From positions 248,001 to 312,000 of the forward strand of contig NZ_JAPEPO010000001.1 in assembly GCF_026340095.1 (NCBI RefSeq): 64,000 nucleotides of DNA, in the 5' to 3' direction. This document shows, one piece after another, positions 35,553 through 43,165 of the stretch. The notes under the pieces were generated by a model that saw nothing but the letters and a program-made list of their open reading frames with translations, was not told the origin of the DNA and did not search any database. Made by a program: the position numbers and the translations under genes. Each line of letters starts with the position of its first letter. Position 1 is the first letter of the stretch. The stretch is from Streptomyces sp. NBC_01446 (GTDB lineage Bacteria > Actinomycetota > Actinomycetes > Streptomycetales > Streptomycetaceae).

Positions 35553-36524
35553 TCAGCCGCGCAACCGCAGCGGAAGCCAGTCGAGTTGGGTGGCCTGGTG
35601 GAAGGGCCCGCCGCCCTCGTGGTCGTTGAAGGTGTACACCTTGATCGTCTTGTCCTGGCCGGCATAGGAGTTGAACGCCGCGAAGACCGTGGAGGGCGGG
35701 CAGGTCTGGTCCTCCAGCGCCACCGAGAAGAGGGCGGGCGCGGTGCCGCGCGCCGCGAAGTGCACGCCGTCGAAGTACGACAGCGTGCGGAAGACCTGCT
35801 CGTCGGCGCCGATGTGCGCCTTCAGATACAGGGCTATCTCGCGGTACGGGTGGCGTTCGGTGAGGGTGGCCGCGCGGGGGAACTGGCACAGGAACGGCAC
35901 GTCGGGCGCGATGGCGACGAGGTCGGGCACGAGGCCGCCGACCGCGATCGTGATGCCGCCGCCCTGGCTGCCGCCGAGGGCCGCCACGCGCGACGCGTCG
36001 ACGAGGGGGTGCGAACGGGCGGCCTCGACGGCGCGCACGGCGTCGGTGAAGACGCGCCGGTAGAAGTACTCGTGCGGGTCCTCGATGCCGCGCGTCATGA
36101 AGCCGGAGTGCGCGGGTCCGCTGCCGACCGGGTCGGGGGTGTCCCCCACGCGGCCGCCGGAGCCCTGGCCGCGGGTGTCCATGACGAAGTGCGCGAAGCC
36201 GGCCGCGGCCCACATCAGGTTCGTGTGCGGCAGGCCGCGCCCGCCTCCGTAGCCGATGTACTCGACGACGGCGGGCAACGGCCCGCTCGTCCCCGCGGGC
36301 AGGACGAGCCAGCCCTTGACCCGATGCCCGCCGAACCCGGCGTACGTAACATCGAAGACATCGACCCCGGACAGCGGCACGTCGACGGTGACGAAGCGCG
36401 CGTCGAGGTCGTGCTCACGCGCCTCGGCCAGGGTCTTCTCCCAGAACGCGTCGAAGTCCTCGGGCTGCGTCAACGTAGGCCGGTAGGCCCGCAGTTCGTC
36501 GAGCGGCAGGTCGAAATGAGGCAC
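35553..36524 (-). CDS. CE7 acetyl xylan esterase / cephalosporin-C deacetylase-like
   Basis: 323 aa, cytosolic (no signal), CE7 length. It starts PHFDLPLDELRAYRPTLTQPEDFDAFW; the catalytic Ser lies in GGSQGGG, the Asp in ALEDQTCPPSTVFAAFN and the His in FNDHEGGG. It deacetylates imported acetylated xylo-oligosaccharides and other small acetyl esters. The GTG start has AAGGAG 7 bp upstream. A small GGGGAAAGCCCC hairpin beyond the stop (about 35526-35537) may terminate it. Divergent from gnd. Confidence 0.92.
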   Translation of the reverse strand: MPHFDLPLDELRAYRPTLTQPEDFDAFWEKTLAEAREHDLDARFVTVDVPLSGVDVFDVTYAGFGGHRVKGWLVLPAGTSGPLPAVVEYIGYGGGRGLPHTNLMWAAAGFAHFVMDTRGQGSGGRVGDTPDPVGSGPAHSGFMTRGIEDPHEYFYRRVFTDAVRAVEAARSHPLVDASRVAALGGSQGGGITIAVGGLVPDLVAIAPDVPFLCQFPRAATLTERHPYREIALYLKAHIGADEQVFRTLSYFDGVHFAARGTAPALFSVALEDQTCPPSTVFAAFNSYAGQDKTIKVYTFNDHEGGGPFHQATQLDWLPLRLRG

Positions 36525-36669
36525 GGGCAGCTCCTTCTCCGTAGAGACATCCGTAGAGACCTCCGCAGCGAGTCCTGAGGGCTCGAGAGAGCGTCGCAGC
36601 GTCACGGTACGCCTCACCGCGCTACAAATGAACAGGAACGATCACCTCCCTACGTCAGGAGCGACAGGC

Positions 36670-38109
36670 ATGAGCAAGTCAGCCCAGATCGGTGTCACGG
36701 GGCTCGCTGTCATGGGGCGCAACCTCGCCCGCAACTTCGCCAGGAACGGCTACACGGTCGCCCTGCACAACCGCACCGCGTCCCGCACGCACGACCTCGT
36801 GGCGGAGTTCGGCGGCGAGGGCGAGTTCGTCCCCACCGAGACCGCGGAGGAGTTCGTGGCGGCGCTGGAACGGCCGCGCCGCCTGGTGATCATGGTCAAG
36901 GCCGGTGACCCCACGGACGCGGTGATTCAGGAGTTCGCGCCGCTCCTGGAGCCCGGCGACATGATCGTCGACGGCGGCAACGCCCACTTCGCGGACACCC
37001 GGCGCCGCGAGCGCGAACTGCGCGAGCGCGGCATCCACTTCGTCGGCACAGGCGTCTCCGGCGGCGAGGAGGGCGCCCTGAACGGGCCGAGCATCATGCC
37101 GGGAGGCAGCGAGGAGTCGTACGCGGCGCTCGGCCCGATGCTGGAGAAGATCTCCGCGAAGGCCAAGGACGGCGCCCCGTGCGTGACGCACGTCGGCCCG
37201 GACGGGGCCGGCCACTTCGTGAAGATGGTCCACAACGGCATCGAGTACGCCGACATGCAGCTCATCGGCGAGGCGTACCAGCTCCTGCGCGACGTGGCGG
37301 GCTACTCCCCCGCACAGATCGCCGACATCTTCCGGAAGTGGAACACCGGCCGCCTCGACTCGTATCTGATCGAGATCACGGCCGAGGTCCTGTCGCACGT
37401 GGACGCGGCGACGGGCAAGCCCTTCGTGGACGTCGTCGTCGACGAGGCGGAGCAGAAGGGCACGGGGCGCTGGACCGTGCAGATCGCCCTCGACCTGGGC
37501 GTCCCGGTGTCGGGCATCGCCGAGGCCGTCTTCGCGCGCTCGCTGTCCGGCCACGCGGACCTGCGCGCCGCCTCGAAGGACCTGGCGGGCCCGACGCCGA
37601 CCGCGCTGAGCGAACCGGAGGCGGCGGCGTTCGCCGACCGGGTCGAGCAGGCCCTGTACGCGTCGAAGATCGTGTCGTACACGCAGGGCTTCCACGAGAT
37701 CACGGCGGGCAGCGAGGCGTACGACTGGGACATCGACCTGGGCGCCATCGCCTCGATCTGGCGCGGCGGCTGCATCATCCGGGCCGCGTTCCTCGACCGG
37801 ATCACCGCCGCGTACGACGCCCGGCCCGACCTGCCGAGCCTCCTCGCGGACAAGACGTTCGCGCAGGAGATCGGCGCGGCGCAGGACGACTGGCGTGCCG
37901 TCCTGGTCGCCGCGACGGTCGAGGGCGTGCCGGCGCCCGGCTTCGCCGCCGCGCTCGCGTACTACGACGCGCTGCGCGCCGACCGCCTCCCGGCCGCGCT
38001 CACCCAGGGCCAGCGGGACTTCTTCGGCGCCCACACCTATCGCCGCACGGACCGCGAGGGCACGTTCCACACGCTGTGGGGCGGCGACCGGTCCGAGGTG
38101 TCGGCGTAG
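36670..38109 (+). CDS. gnd: 6-phosphogluconate dehydrogenase, NADP-dependent, decarboxylating
   Basis: 479 aa, standard length of the long form. It has the cofactor motif GVTGLAVMGRNLARN, the substrate signature IVDGGNAHFADTRRR, VSGGEEGALNGPSIMPGG and the catalytic Lys in GHFVKMVHNGIEY. It makes ribulose-5-phosphate and NADPH in the pentose phosphate pathway. The start at MSKSAQ has AGGAG upstream and avoids an unlikely 14-residue extension. Only a weak hairpin around 38138-38172 follows. Confidence 0.96.
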   Translation: MSKSAQIGVTGLAVMGRNLARNFARNGYTVALHNRTASRTHDLVAEFGGEGEFVPTETAEEFVAALERPRRLVIMVKAGDPTDAVIQEFAPLLEPGDMIVDGGNAHFADTRRRERELRERGIHFVGTGVSGGEEGALNGPSIMPGGSEESYAALGPMLEKISAKAKDGAPCVTHVGPDGAGHFVKMVHNGIEYADMQLIGEAYQLLRDVAGYSPAQIADIFRKWNTGRLDSYLIEITAEVLSHVDAATGKPFVDVVVDEAEQKGTGRWTVQIALDLGVPVSGIAEAVFARSLSGHADLRAASKDLAGPTPTALSEPEAAAFADRVEQALYASKIVSYTQGFHEITAGSEAYDWDIDLGAIASIWRGGCIIRAAFLDRITAAYDARPDLPSLLADKTFAQEIGAAQDDWRAVLVAATVEGVPAPGFAAALAYYDALRADRLPAALTQGQRDFFGAHTYRRTDREGTFHTLWGGDRSEVSA

Positions 38110-38247
38110 GGCCTTGCCGCTACCGAACGCTTGCCCGGTGCTCCACCTTTCAAGATGGAGGTGTAGGGCACCCTGCCCGTAGCGGCCCGGAGGGGCGCAG
38201 CGGCATGGCCAGGATCGCGCGCCTCTGCCCTCGGGCACGGGAGGGCG

Positions 38248-38454
38248 TCAAATGGGTGAAGGCTCCGGCTCGGGCGGCGCCGGCTCCGGGTCGGGATTCG
38301 GCGGGCCCGGGGACGGCGGGGGCGGCGAGGGCCGCGGCGTGGGGCCGGGGCCGGGCGACGGGGGCGTCGGGACCGGGGCCGGGAACGGCCCGGGACCGGG
38401 CACGTCGGGCCCCGGTGTCGGCGGGGTGACGGGGTCGGGGAAGGGATGCGTCAT
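38248..38454 (-). CDS. 68-aa proline-rich small protein
   Basis: 68 aa, MTHPFPDPVTPPTPGPDVPG..., over 40% proline with Gly, Glu and Asp. An excellent AGGAGG ribosome site lies 5 bp before the ATG, which argues that this is a real gene and not a low-complexity artefact. No signal or membrane segment. Similar short proline-rich proteins are common in Streptomyces; function unknown, probably extended (polyproline II) and intracellular. Translation would need EF-P because of the PPPP run. Confidence 0.65.
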   Translation of the reverse strand: MTHPFPDPVTPPTPGPDVPGPGPFPAPVPTPPSPGPGPTPRPSPPPPSPGPPNPDPEPAPPEPEPSPI

Positions 38455-38577
38455 CGATTCCTCCTGGGGGGGGTCGGAGGCCGGCCGCGCTTCGGCGGGG
38501 CGCGAGCCGGTCCCTGCCACTGTCTCCCGGCACGCGTTCCCACGCCCGCCGGGTCCACACACCGCCCCGGTCGGCTC

Positions 38578-39036
38578 TCAGCCCTTGGTACGGGTGAGGC
38601 GTACGACGGGAATGTCCCGGTCGGTCTTCTTCTGGTAGTCCGCGTACGGGGCGAAGATCTCCACGAGGTGGGGCCACACCCTGGCCTTTTCCTCCGGGGA
38701 GAGGGTCTCGGCGCGGGCGGTGAACCGCTCCGTCCCGACGCGCAGCCGCACGTCCGGATTGGCCTCCAGATTCAGGTACCACTCGGGGTGCTGGTCGGCG
38801 CCGCCCTTCGAGGCGACGATCAGGTAGTCGTCGCCGTCACGGTCGTAGATCAGAACCGTGCGGCGCCACTGCCCGGAGCGACGCCCCTGGTAGTCGAGCA
38901 GCAGGCAGGGCGCGCTCATCGGGCCCGGGATCGTGGTGCCCTCGGTGCCGCCGGACTCCTCGTACAGGCGGGCCTGTTCGGCGACCCAGCCCGTGGGGCT
39001 GATCACGACGTCGGTGCCGGTCTCGTCCTGGGCCAT
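38578..39036 (-). CDS. F420-dependent nitroreductase-family protein (DUF385/Ddn)
   Basis: 152 aa. PCLLLDYQGRRSGQWRRTVLIYDRDGDDYLIVASKGG and HPEWYLNLEANPDVRLRVG are the split-barrel motifs of deazaflavin (F420)-dependent nitroreductases such as Ddn of mycobacteria. Predicted F420H2-dependent reductase; substrate unknown. A strong GAGGAG site precedes the ATG. First of four consecutive small minus-strand genes. Confidence 0.9.
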   Translation of the reverse strand: MAQDETGTDVVISPTGWVAEQARLYEESGGTEGTTIPGPMSAPCLLLDYQGRRSGQWRRTVLIYDRDGDDYLIVASKGGADQHPEWYLNLEANPDVRLRVGTERFTARAETLSPEEKARVWPHLVEIFAPYADYQKKTDRDIPVVRLTRTKG

Positions 39037-39055
39037 CTGGCTCTCCTCGTTCAGC

Positions 39056-39727
39056 TCAAGCCGGTGTCACTCGGTACGAACTCGGCTCAGCGTAGGCCGT
39101 GTTGTCCGCCGCCGCGCGCAGGCCGGGGCGGGGGCTGGAGAGAACAGGGACCGTCGCGGTGGTCCGGTCGGCGGCGGGTGCCATGGAGGCCTGGGCGAGC
39201 ACGACGACGTCGACATCGGTGAGGGCGTCCACGGCGGCGGCCACGAGGTCCCGGTAGCCGTCCCGGTCACCGGCCTCGAAACGCTCCCAGGCCCCTGCCA
39301 CCAGCACCGTGCGTACGTCGACGGGGCGGCCGGCGCGGGCGGCCTCCTCCTCGACGAGGGCGACGGTCGGCGCGAGGGTGCTCTCCAGAGCGGCGACCAC
39401 GGCGACGACCCGCCCGGCTTCGACCGCGGCGGCGGCCATCGGCCGGTCCACGCGCAGGACAGGGACGCCGACGGCGGCGGACTGGGCCTCGGCGACGCCG
39501 CCGATGGTCGAGCACGTGCAGAGCACGGCGTCCGCCCCGTCGGCCACGGCGGTTTCGAGCAGCGCGCGCACGTCGTCCGCGACGGCGTCGGGCCCGGCGG
39601 TCCTGGCCCGTTCGAGCAGGCTCTCGCCCACGACGTGGCGCAGGACGAGACCGGGGTGGTCGGTGTCGCGCAGGGCGTCGAAGACGGGGACGTGGACCGG
39701 GGAGGTGTGCAGGAGAGCGAGTGTCAC
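39056..39727 (-). CDS. Asp/Glu/hydantoin racemase-family protein
   Basis: 223 aa. LALLHTSPVHVPVFDAL, VLCTCSTIGGVAEAQ (first catalytic Cys) and the VLRVDRPMAAAAVEAG block place it in the Asp/Glu racemase superfamily. The second cysteine expected near residues 185-195 is replaced (VVVLAQASMAPAA), as in single-Cys relatives such as arylmalonate decarboxylase-type proteins, so simple two-base racemisation is doubtful. It starts with a GTG 5 bp after the GNAT gene stop. Confidence 0.8.
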   Translation of the reverse strand: MTLALLHTSPVHVPVFDALRDTDHPGLVLRHVVGESLLERARTAGPDAVADDVRALLETAVADGADAVLCTCSTIGGVAEAQSAAVGVPVLRVDRPMAAAAVEAGRVVAVVAALESTLAPTVALVEEEAARAGRPVDVRTVLVAGAWERFEAGDRDGYRDLVAAAVDALTDVDVVVLAQASMAPAADRTTATVPVLSSPRPGLRAAADNTAYAEPSSYRVTPA

Positions 39728-39731
39728 GCGG

Positions 39732-40088
39732 TCACCACTTGGCCGGGTCGTCGGCGAGCGCGCGCTGCGCGGCGTCGAGCAGCTCGGGCGGGGCGACGGG
39801 GGCCTCGCCGGGGTGGCGCGCGGCCCACTCCACGACGAACGGGCACAGGGGCGCGACGGCGATGCCCTCGCGGGCGGCGATCGCGTACAGCTCCCGGGCC
39901 AGCGATCCTGCGATGCCCCGGCCCTCGTGCTCGTGCTCCACGACGGTGTGCACGGGCACGAGGGCCCTCTCGGGCGCGTCGAGGACGAAGTACTGGATGT
40001 ACCCGAAGACAGCACCTTCGGGCTCTCCCGCCGCGCCGGCCACGAGGAGGCCCTTGTCCCGTTCGTCGTGGATCTCGATGTCACTCAT
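39732..40088 (-). CDS. Small GNAT-like acetyltransferase (YjdJ type)
   Basis: 118 aa. VFGYIQYFVLDAPERALVPVHTVVEHEHEGRGIAGSLARELYAIA is the short GNAT_acetyltransf_2-like core with the acetyl-CoA loop EGRGIAG, followed by VAPLCPFVVEWAARHPGEA. Such proteins acetylate unknown small or protein substrates. GAGGAG upstream of the ATG. It sits between panD and the racemase-like gene. Confidence 0.88.
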   Translation of the reverse strand: MSDIEIHDERDKGLLVAGAAGEPEGAVFGYIQYFVLDAPERALVPVHTVVEHEHEGRGIAGSLARELYAIAAREGIAVAPLCPFVVEWAARHPGEAPVAPPELLDAAQRALADDPAKW

Positions 40089-40118
40089 GGGGGTCTCCTC
40101 GTGTCTGCTGCGGGACGG

Positions 40119-40547
40119 TCAGCCGCTGGTGGCCGCCACCGCCTGGGGGCTGCGCTCCGTGTCCCCGCCGGGAACCGGCTCGGACGGGTCGGCGCCCAGG
40201 GCCACGATCCGGTTCTCCCGGTCCACGTGCACGACCTGGGGCCGCAGCGCACGCGCCTCGGCGTCGTCGACCTGAGCGTAACTGATGATGATCACGAGGT
40301 CCCCGGGATGCACGAGATGGGCCGCGGCCCCGTTGATCCCGATGACACCGCTCCCCCGCTCGCCCTCGATGACGTACGTCTCCAGGCGGGCGCCGTTGTC
40401 GATGTCGACGATGTGGACGAGCTCGCCGGGCAACAGGTCGGCGGCGTCGAGGAGGTCACGGTCGATGGTGACGGACCCGACGTAGTGCAGGTCGGCCTGG
40501 GTGACGGTGGCGCGATGGATCTTGGACTTGAATACTGTACGAAGCAC
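40119..40547 (-). CDS. panD: Aspartate 1-decarboxylase
   Basis: 142 aa. It starts [24 protein letters not shown]; the Gly24-Ser25 self-cleavage site makes the pyruvoyl cofactor. [27 protein letters not shown] completes the family signature. It makes beta-alanine for pantothenate and CoA. The C-terminal ~25 residues beyond the usual 115-120 are a Pro/Ser tail. The GTG start has GGGAG upstream. Confidence 0.95.
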   Translation of the reverse strand: MLRTVFKSKIHRATVTQADLHYVGSVTIDRDLLDAADLLPGELVHIVDIDNGARLETYVIEGERGSGVIGINGAAAHLVHPGDLVIIISYAQVDDAEARALRPQVVHVDRENRIVALGADPSEPVPGGDTERSPQAVAATSG

Positions 40548-40717
40548 GAAGAAACTCCCGATTCGTCTGCTCCCTGCCTGCTATTGCAGGTCAAGGGCGG
40601 TCTTCGGAGGTTACATCGATTCGCATGTTCGGTCAGCTGTCGCCAGGTGTTCGAGGACTCACACCGACCCGTTGCTGACTTTTCTGATGCCGCGCGAGAA
40701 TACGAGTGCCGGCCAGG

Positions 40718-41169
40718 TCAGGTCATGTCCTCTGTCACGGGGTACGGCACGAAGGTGCTGGTGTTCTGGTCGATCCGCAGCGGGTGGCCGAGGGGTGGTG
40801 CGGCGCGCTGGGGGCAGTCGAGGCGTTCACAGACGCGGCAGCCCATGCCGATGTGGGTGGCCGCGGAGACATGGGTGAGGTCGAGGCCGTCGGCGTAGAC
40901 GAGACGGTGGGCGTGACGGATCTCGCAGCCGAGGCCGATGGCGAAGGTCTTGCCGGGTCGCCCCAGCCGCCGCGGTGCCGGGTGACGGCGCGCCCGGTCC
41001 ACAAGTAGCGCTGACCCTCGGGCATTTCGGCGATCTGGACGTGGATGCGGCCGGGGGCGGATGCGGTGGGCGATCGGGCCATGACCGGTCGGTAGCCCGG
41101 GCTCTGACGTGTGGTCGAGACCATGCCGACCAACCGCACCGTGCGGGCCGTCGCGACGGCAGCGGTGAC
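40718..41169 (-). pseudogene. Remnant of an ScfR/XRE-type regulator (C-terminal domain)
   Basis: Two frames together give a recognisable C-terminal domain. One (about 41169-40954) has PGRIHVQIAEMPEGQRYLW and TGRAVTRHRGGWG; the other (40957-40718) has KTFAIGLGCEIRHAHRLVYA and MGCRVCERLDCPQRAAPP. These are the DUF2083-type ligand domain of short-chain-fatty-acyl regulators (RamB/PrpR-like). A frameshift near 40955 and the lack of an N-terminal HTH show that it is broken. Confidence 0.75.
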
Positions 41170-41268
41170 GGACACTGGTCCGGCACCGCCGGCTCGGTGG
41201 GGTCTCAGGCTGCGGTGGTCCCGCCGCCCGCCGCTCTGGGCGGCGTCTTCGCGCGCGCCCTCGCCGGA

Positions 41269-41530
41269 CTCGCTGATCTGGACCCGGCGGGGCCTGACGG
41301 CTTCGGCCTTGGGGACGGTGATGCTGAGCGCTCCGTCCTGCATGCCGGCCTTGATCTTGTGGATGCAACTCTCCCGGCAGCCGCAAACGGTACTCGAAGG
41401 CAACGACGCGGCGGGTGCTGCGGCGCAGGACGCCCTTGCGTTCCCGCTCCTTGATCTCTCCGGTGACCACGAGTTCGGGACCGTTGGCCTCGATGTCAAT
41501 GTCCTTGCTCTTCACGGGAGTTCGATCTCT
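41269..41530 (-). pseudogene. Remnant of an Hsp20 small heat-shock gene
   Basis: One frame reads DIDIEANGPELVVTGEIKER and RRSTRRVVAFEYRLRLPGE, another continues IKAGMQDGALSITVPKAEAV and RPRRVQIS. Together these are the alpha-crystallin domain of actinomycete Hsp20. A frameshift lies near 41355-41365 and the N-terminal ~50 residues are absent. It abuts the regulator remnant on the same strand. Confidence 0.8.
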
Positions 41531-41773
41531 ATGTGGAACGCACCCTCGGACTCCGACACGGCCGTCAGTGAGCACAGGACAGCTGTCCTGTGTGGTCGTT
41601 GTGCCAGATGCGGCGGTTATCGCGAGGATTCGTTACATGACGCGGGCGACGACACGGCCGGGCGTGCGCCCTCGGTGCTGTTCGAGAGCGAGCTGTCCCT
41701 TCCTCGGCAAGGAGCGCTTCAGCCTCTGACGGTCGGCACGGCATCCGCCGAGCGCGGTCGACCGGCTCGGAGG
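41531..41773. other. Non-coding interval with a 20-bp palindrome, no intact gene
   Basis: No frame has a recognisable product. CACAGGACAGCTGTCCTGTG (41573-41592) is a perfect 20-bp palindrome about 45 bp upstream of the Hsp20 remnant and could be its old operator. The remainder looks like decayed coding sequence. Confidence 0.4.
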
Positions 41774-42075
41774 TCAGCCCAGCACCTCTTCGATCGGGGC
41801 GTCGGCGTCCACGTAGCGCACGAGCTTGCGGTACGCGAATTCAACGATGCCCACGTCGCCGAGTTCGCGCCCGTAGCCGGAGCGCTCTTGATGCCGTCGA
41901 AGGGCAGTTCCGGTCGGGTGGTTGATCCACACCATGCCCGCCTCCAGCCGGTCCCGCGACCCCGCGAGCACGTTCCGGGTCGGCGGCGAAGACCGCGCCT
42001 CCCAGGCCGTAGGGGGAGGTGTTGGCCAATGCCACGGCCTCGTCCTGGACGACGGCAGCGTGAGCGTCAGCGGAT
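41774..42075 (-). pseudogene. Remnant of an aldehyde dehydrogenase C-terminus
   Basis: Three frames together give ALANTSPYGLGGAVFAADPE, RLEAGMVWINHPTGTA and ERSGYGRELGDVGIVEFAYR ending DADAPIEEVLG, the last ~95 residues of a succinate-semialdehyde-type aldehyde dehydrogenase. At least two frameshifts (near 41960 and 41905) and loss of the catalytic Cys domain show that it is dead. Confidence 0.8.
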
Positions 42076-42129
42076 GCTGCGGCAGATGTCGCGGCCGGAG
42101 CGAGGCGGACGCAGGGGGCCGGACACCAC

Positions 42130-42171
42130 CGCCCTGTGACGCCCGGGCCGCGGCCCGGGCGTCACAGGGCG
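42130..42171. terminator. 42-bp perfect palindrome at the lysR 3' end
   Basis: Arms of 21 bp (CGCCCTGTGACGCCCGGGCCG and complement) meet with no spacer. It overlaps the last codons and stop of the LysR gene (TGA at 42162-42164) and should act as a strong, orientation-independent terminator. Confidence 0.75.
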
Positions 42172-43052
42172 ATGACGTGGAGGTCGACCAGGCCGAGCAG
42201 CGCCCGCAGGGCCGAGCTGGGCCGCCGGGTCGACGACGTGCCGAGATGCATGCTCCAGCAAAGCATGGTGCCGTGCACGTCCAGGACGTGCAGGCCGGGG
42301 GTGCGGGCAACGGCGAACGCGGGCAGGAAGGCGATGCCCAGGCCGTGCCGGACCAGTGCCGCCCCCATGTCGATGTCGGGCACTTCCAGTGCCACCCGGC
42401 GTACGACGCCCGCCGCCGCGAACGCCCGGTCGACCACCTCGCGGTTGCCGTAGCCCGGCGGGAAGTCCACGAAGGGCTCCCCCGCGAGGTCCGCAAGTGC
42501 CACCTCCCCCCGCTGCGCGAGCGGATGGGCGGCGCTCACCACCAGGACGAGCGGCACGGTGGCCAGCTCCCGTGCGTCGATCCCGGCGGGCTTGTGCTCG
42601 GGCAGCGACAGGAAGGCCACGTCCAGGTCCCCGCTGAGCAGCGCGTGCGCCAGTCCCGCCGAGCCGGTCGTCGCCAGCCGCAGCCGGACGTCGATCGCCG
42701 GATGCCGCGCGTGCAGCTGCCCGAGGAGCGCAGGCAGGTCCACCACCTCGACCGAGGCCATGGCGCCCACGTTCACCGTGCCGCGCAGCGTGTCCTGTGC
42801 GGCGCGCACGGCGTCCTGGGCCGCCTGGGCGGCGTGCAGGGTGGCCCGAGCCTCCGGCAGCAGCGCCGCGCCCGCCCCGGTGAGCCGGACCTGCTGCGAC
42901 GTGCGCTCGAACAGCGCGCAGCCGAGCTCGCGCTCCAGGGAGCGGATCGCGGCGGACACCCCCGACTGCACCACGTGCAGCCGACGGGCGGCACGCGTGA
43001 AACTCAGCTCCTCGGCGACCGCGATGAAGTGCTCCAGCTGACGTAGCTCCAC
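42162..43052 (-). CDS. LysR-family transcriptional regulator
   Basis: 296 aa. The N-terminal HTH (ELRQLEHFIAVAEELSFTRA, RRLHVVQSGVSAAIRSLERE) is typical LysR, followed by a LysR_substrate domain (about 90-290: GTVNVGAMASVEVVDLPALL, PFVDFPPGYGNREVVDRAF). The GTG at VELRQ is the standard family start; an in-frame GTG 18 bp upstream is possible, but would approach the LysR box. Divergent from the MFS gene, which it probably regulates. Its stop lies inside a 42-bp palindrome. Confidence 0.9.
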   Translation of the reverse strand: MELRQLEHFIAVAEELSFTRAARRLHVVQSGVSAAIRSLERELGCALFERTSQQVRLTGAGAALLPEARATLHAAQAAQDAVRAAQDTLRGTVNVGAMASVEVVDLPALLGQLHARHPAIDVRLRLATTGSAGLAHALLSGDLDVAFLSLPEHKPAGIDARELATVPLVLVVSAAHPLAQRGEVALADLAGEPFVDFPPGYGNREVVDRAFAAAGVVRRVALEVPDIDMGAALVRHGLGIAFLPAFAVARTPGLHVLDVHGTMLCWSMHLGTSSTRRPSSALRALLGLVDLHVIAL

Positions 43053-43071
43053 ACGAGAAGTATCACTCACA

Positions 43072-43088
43072 TTGCTTGAGACCAGCAA
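43072..43088. promoter_or_regulatory. LysR-type binding box
   Basis: TTGCT-N7-AGCAA is a perfect interrupted palindrome fitting the T-N11-A LysR motif, in the region between the divergent LysR and MFS genes. A second partial dyad (CCAGC ... GCTGG) extends to about 43118. Confidence 0.55.
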
Positions 43089-43165
43089 AAACATTCGTTG
43101 GCATTGATCCTGGCTGGTGAGGACAATGGAAAGCACCATTCACTTCCGCACGAGGAGGGGTACCC

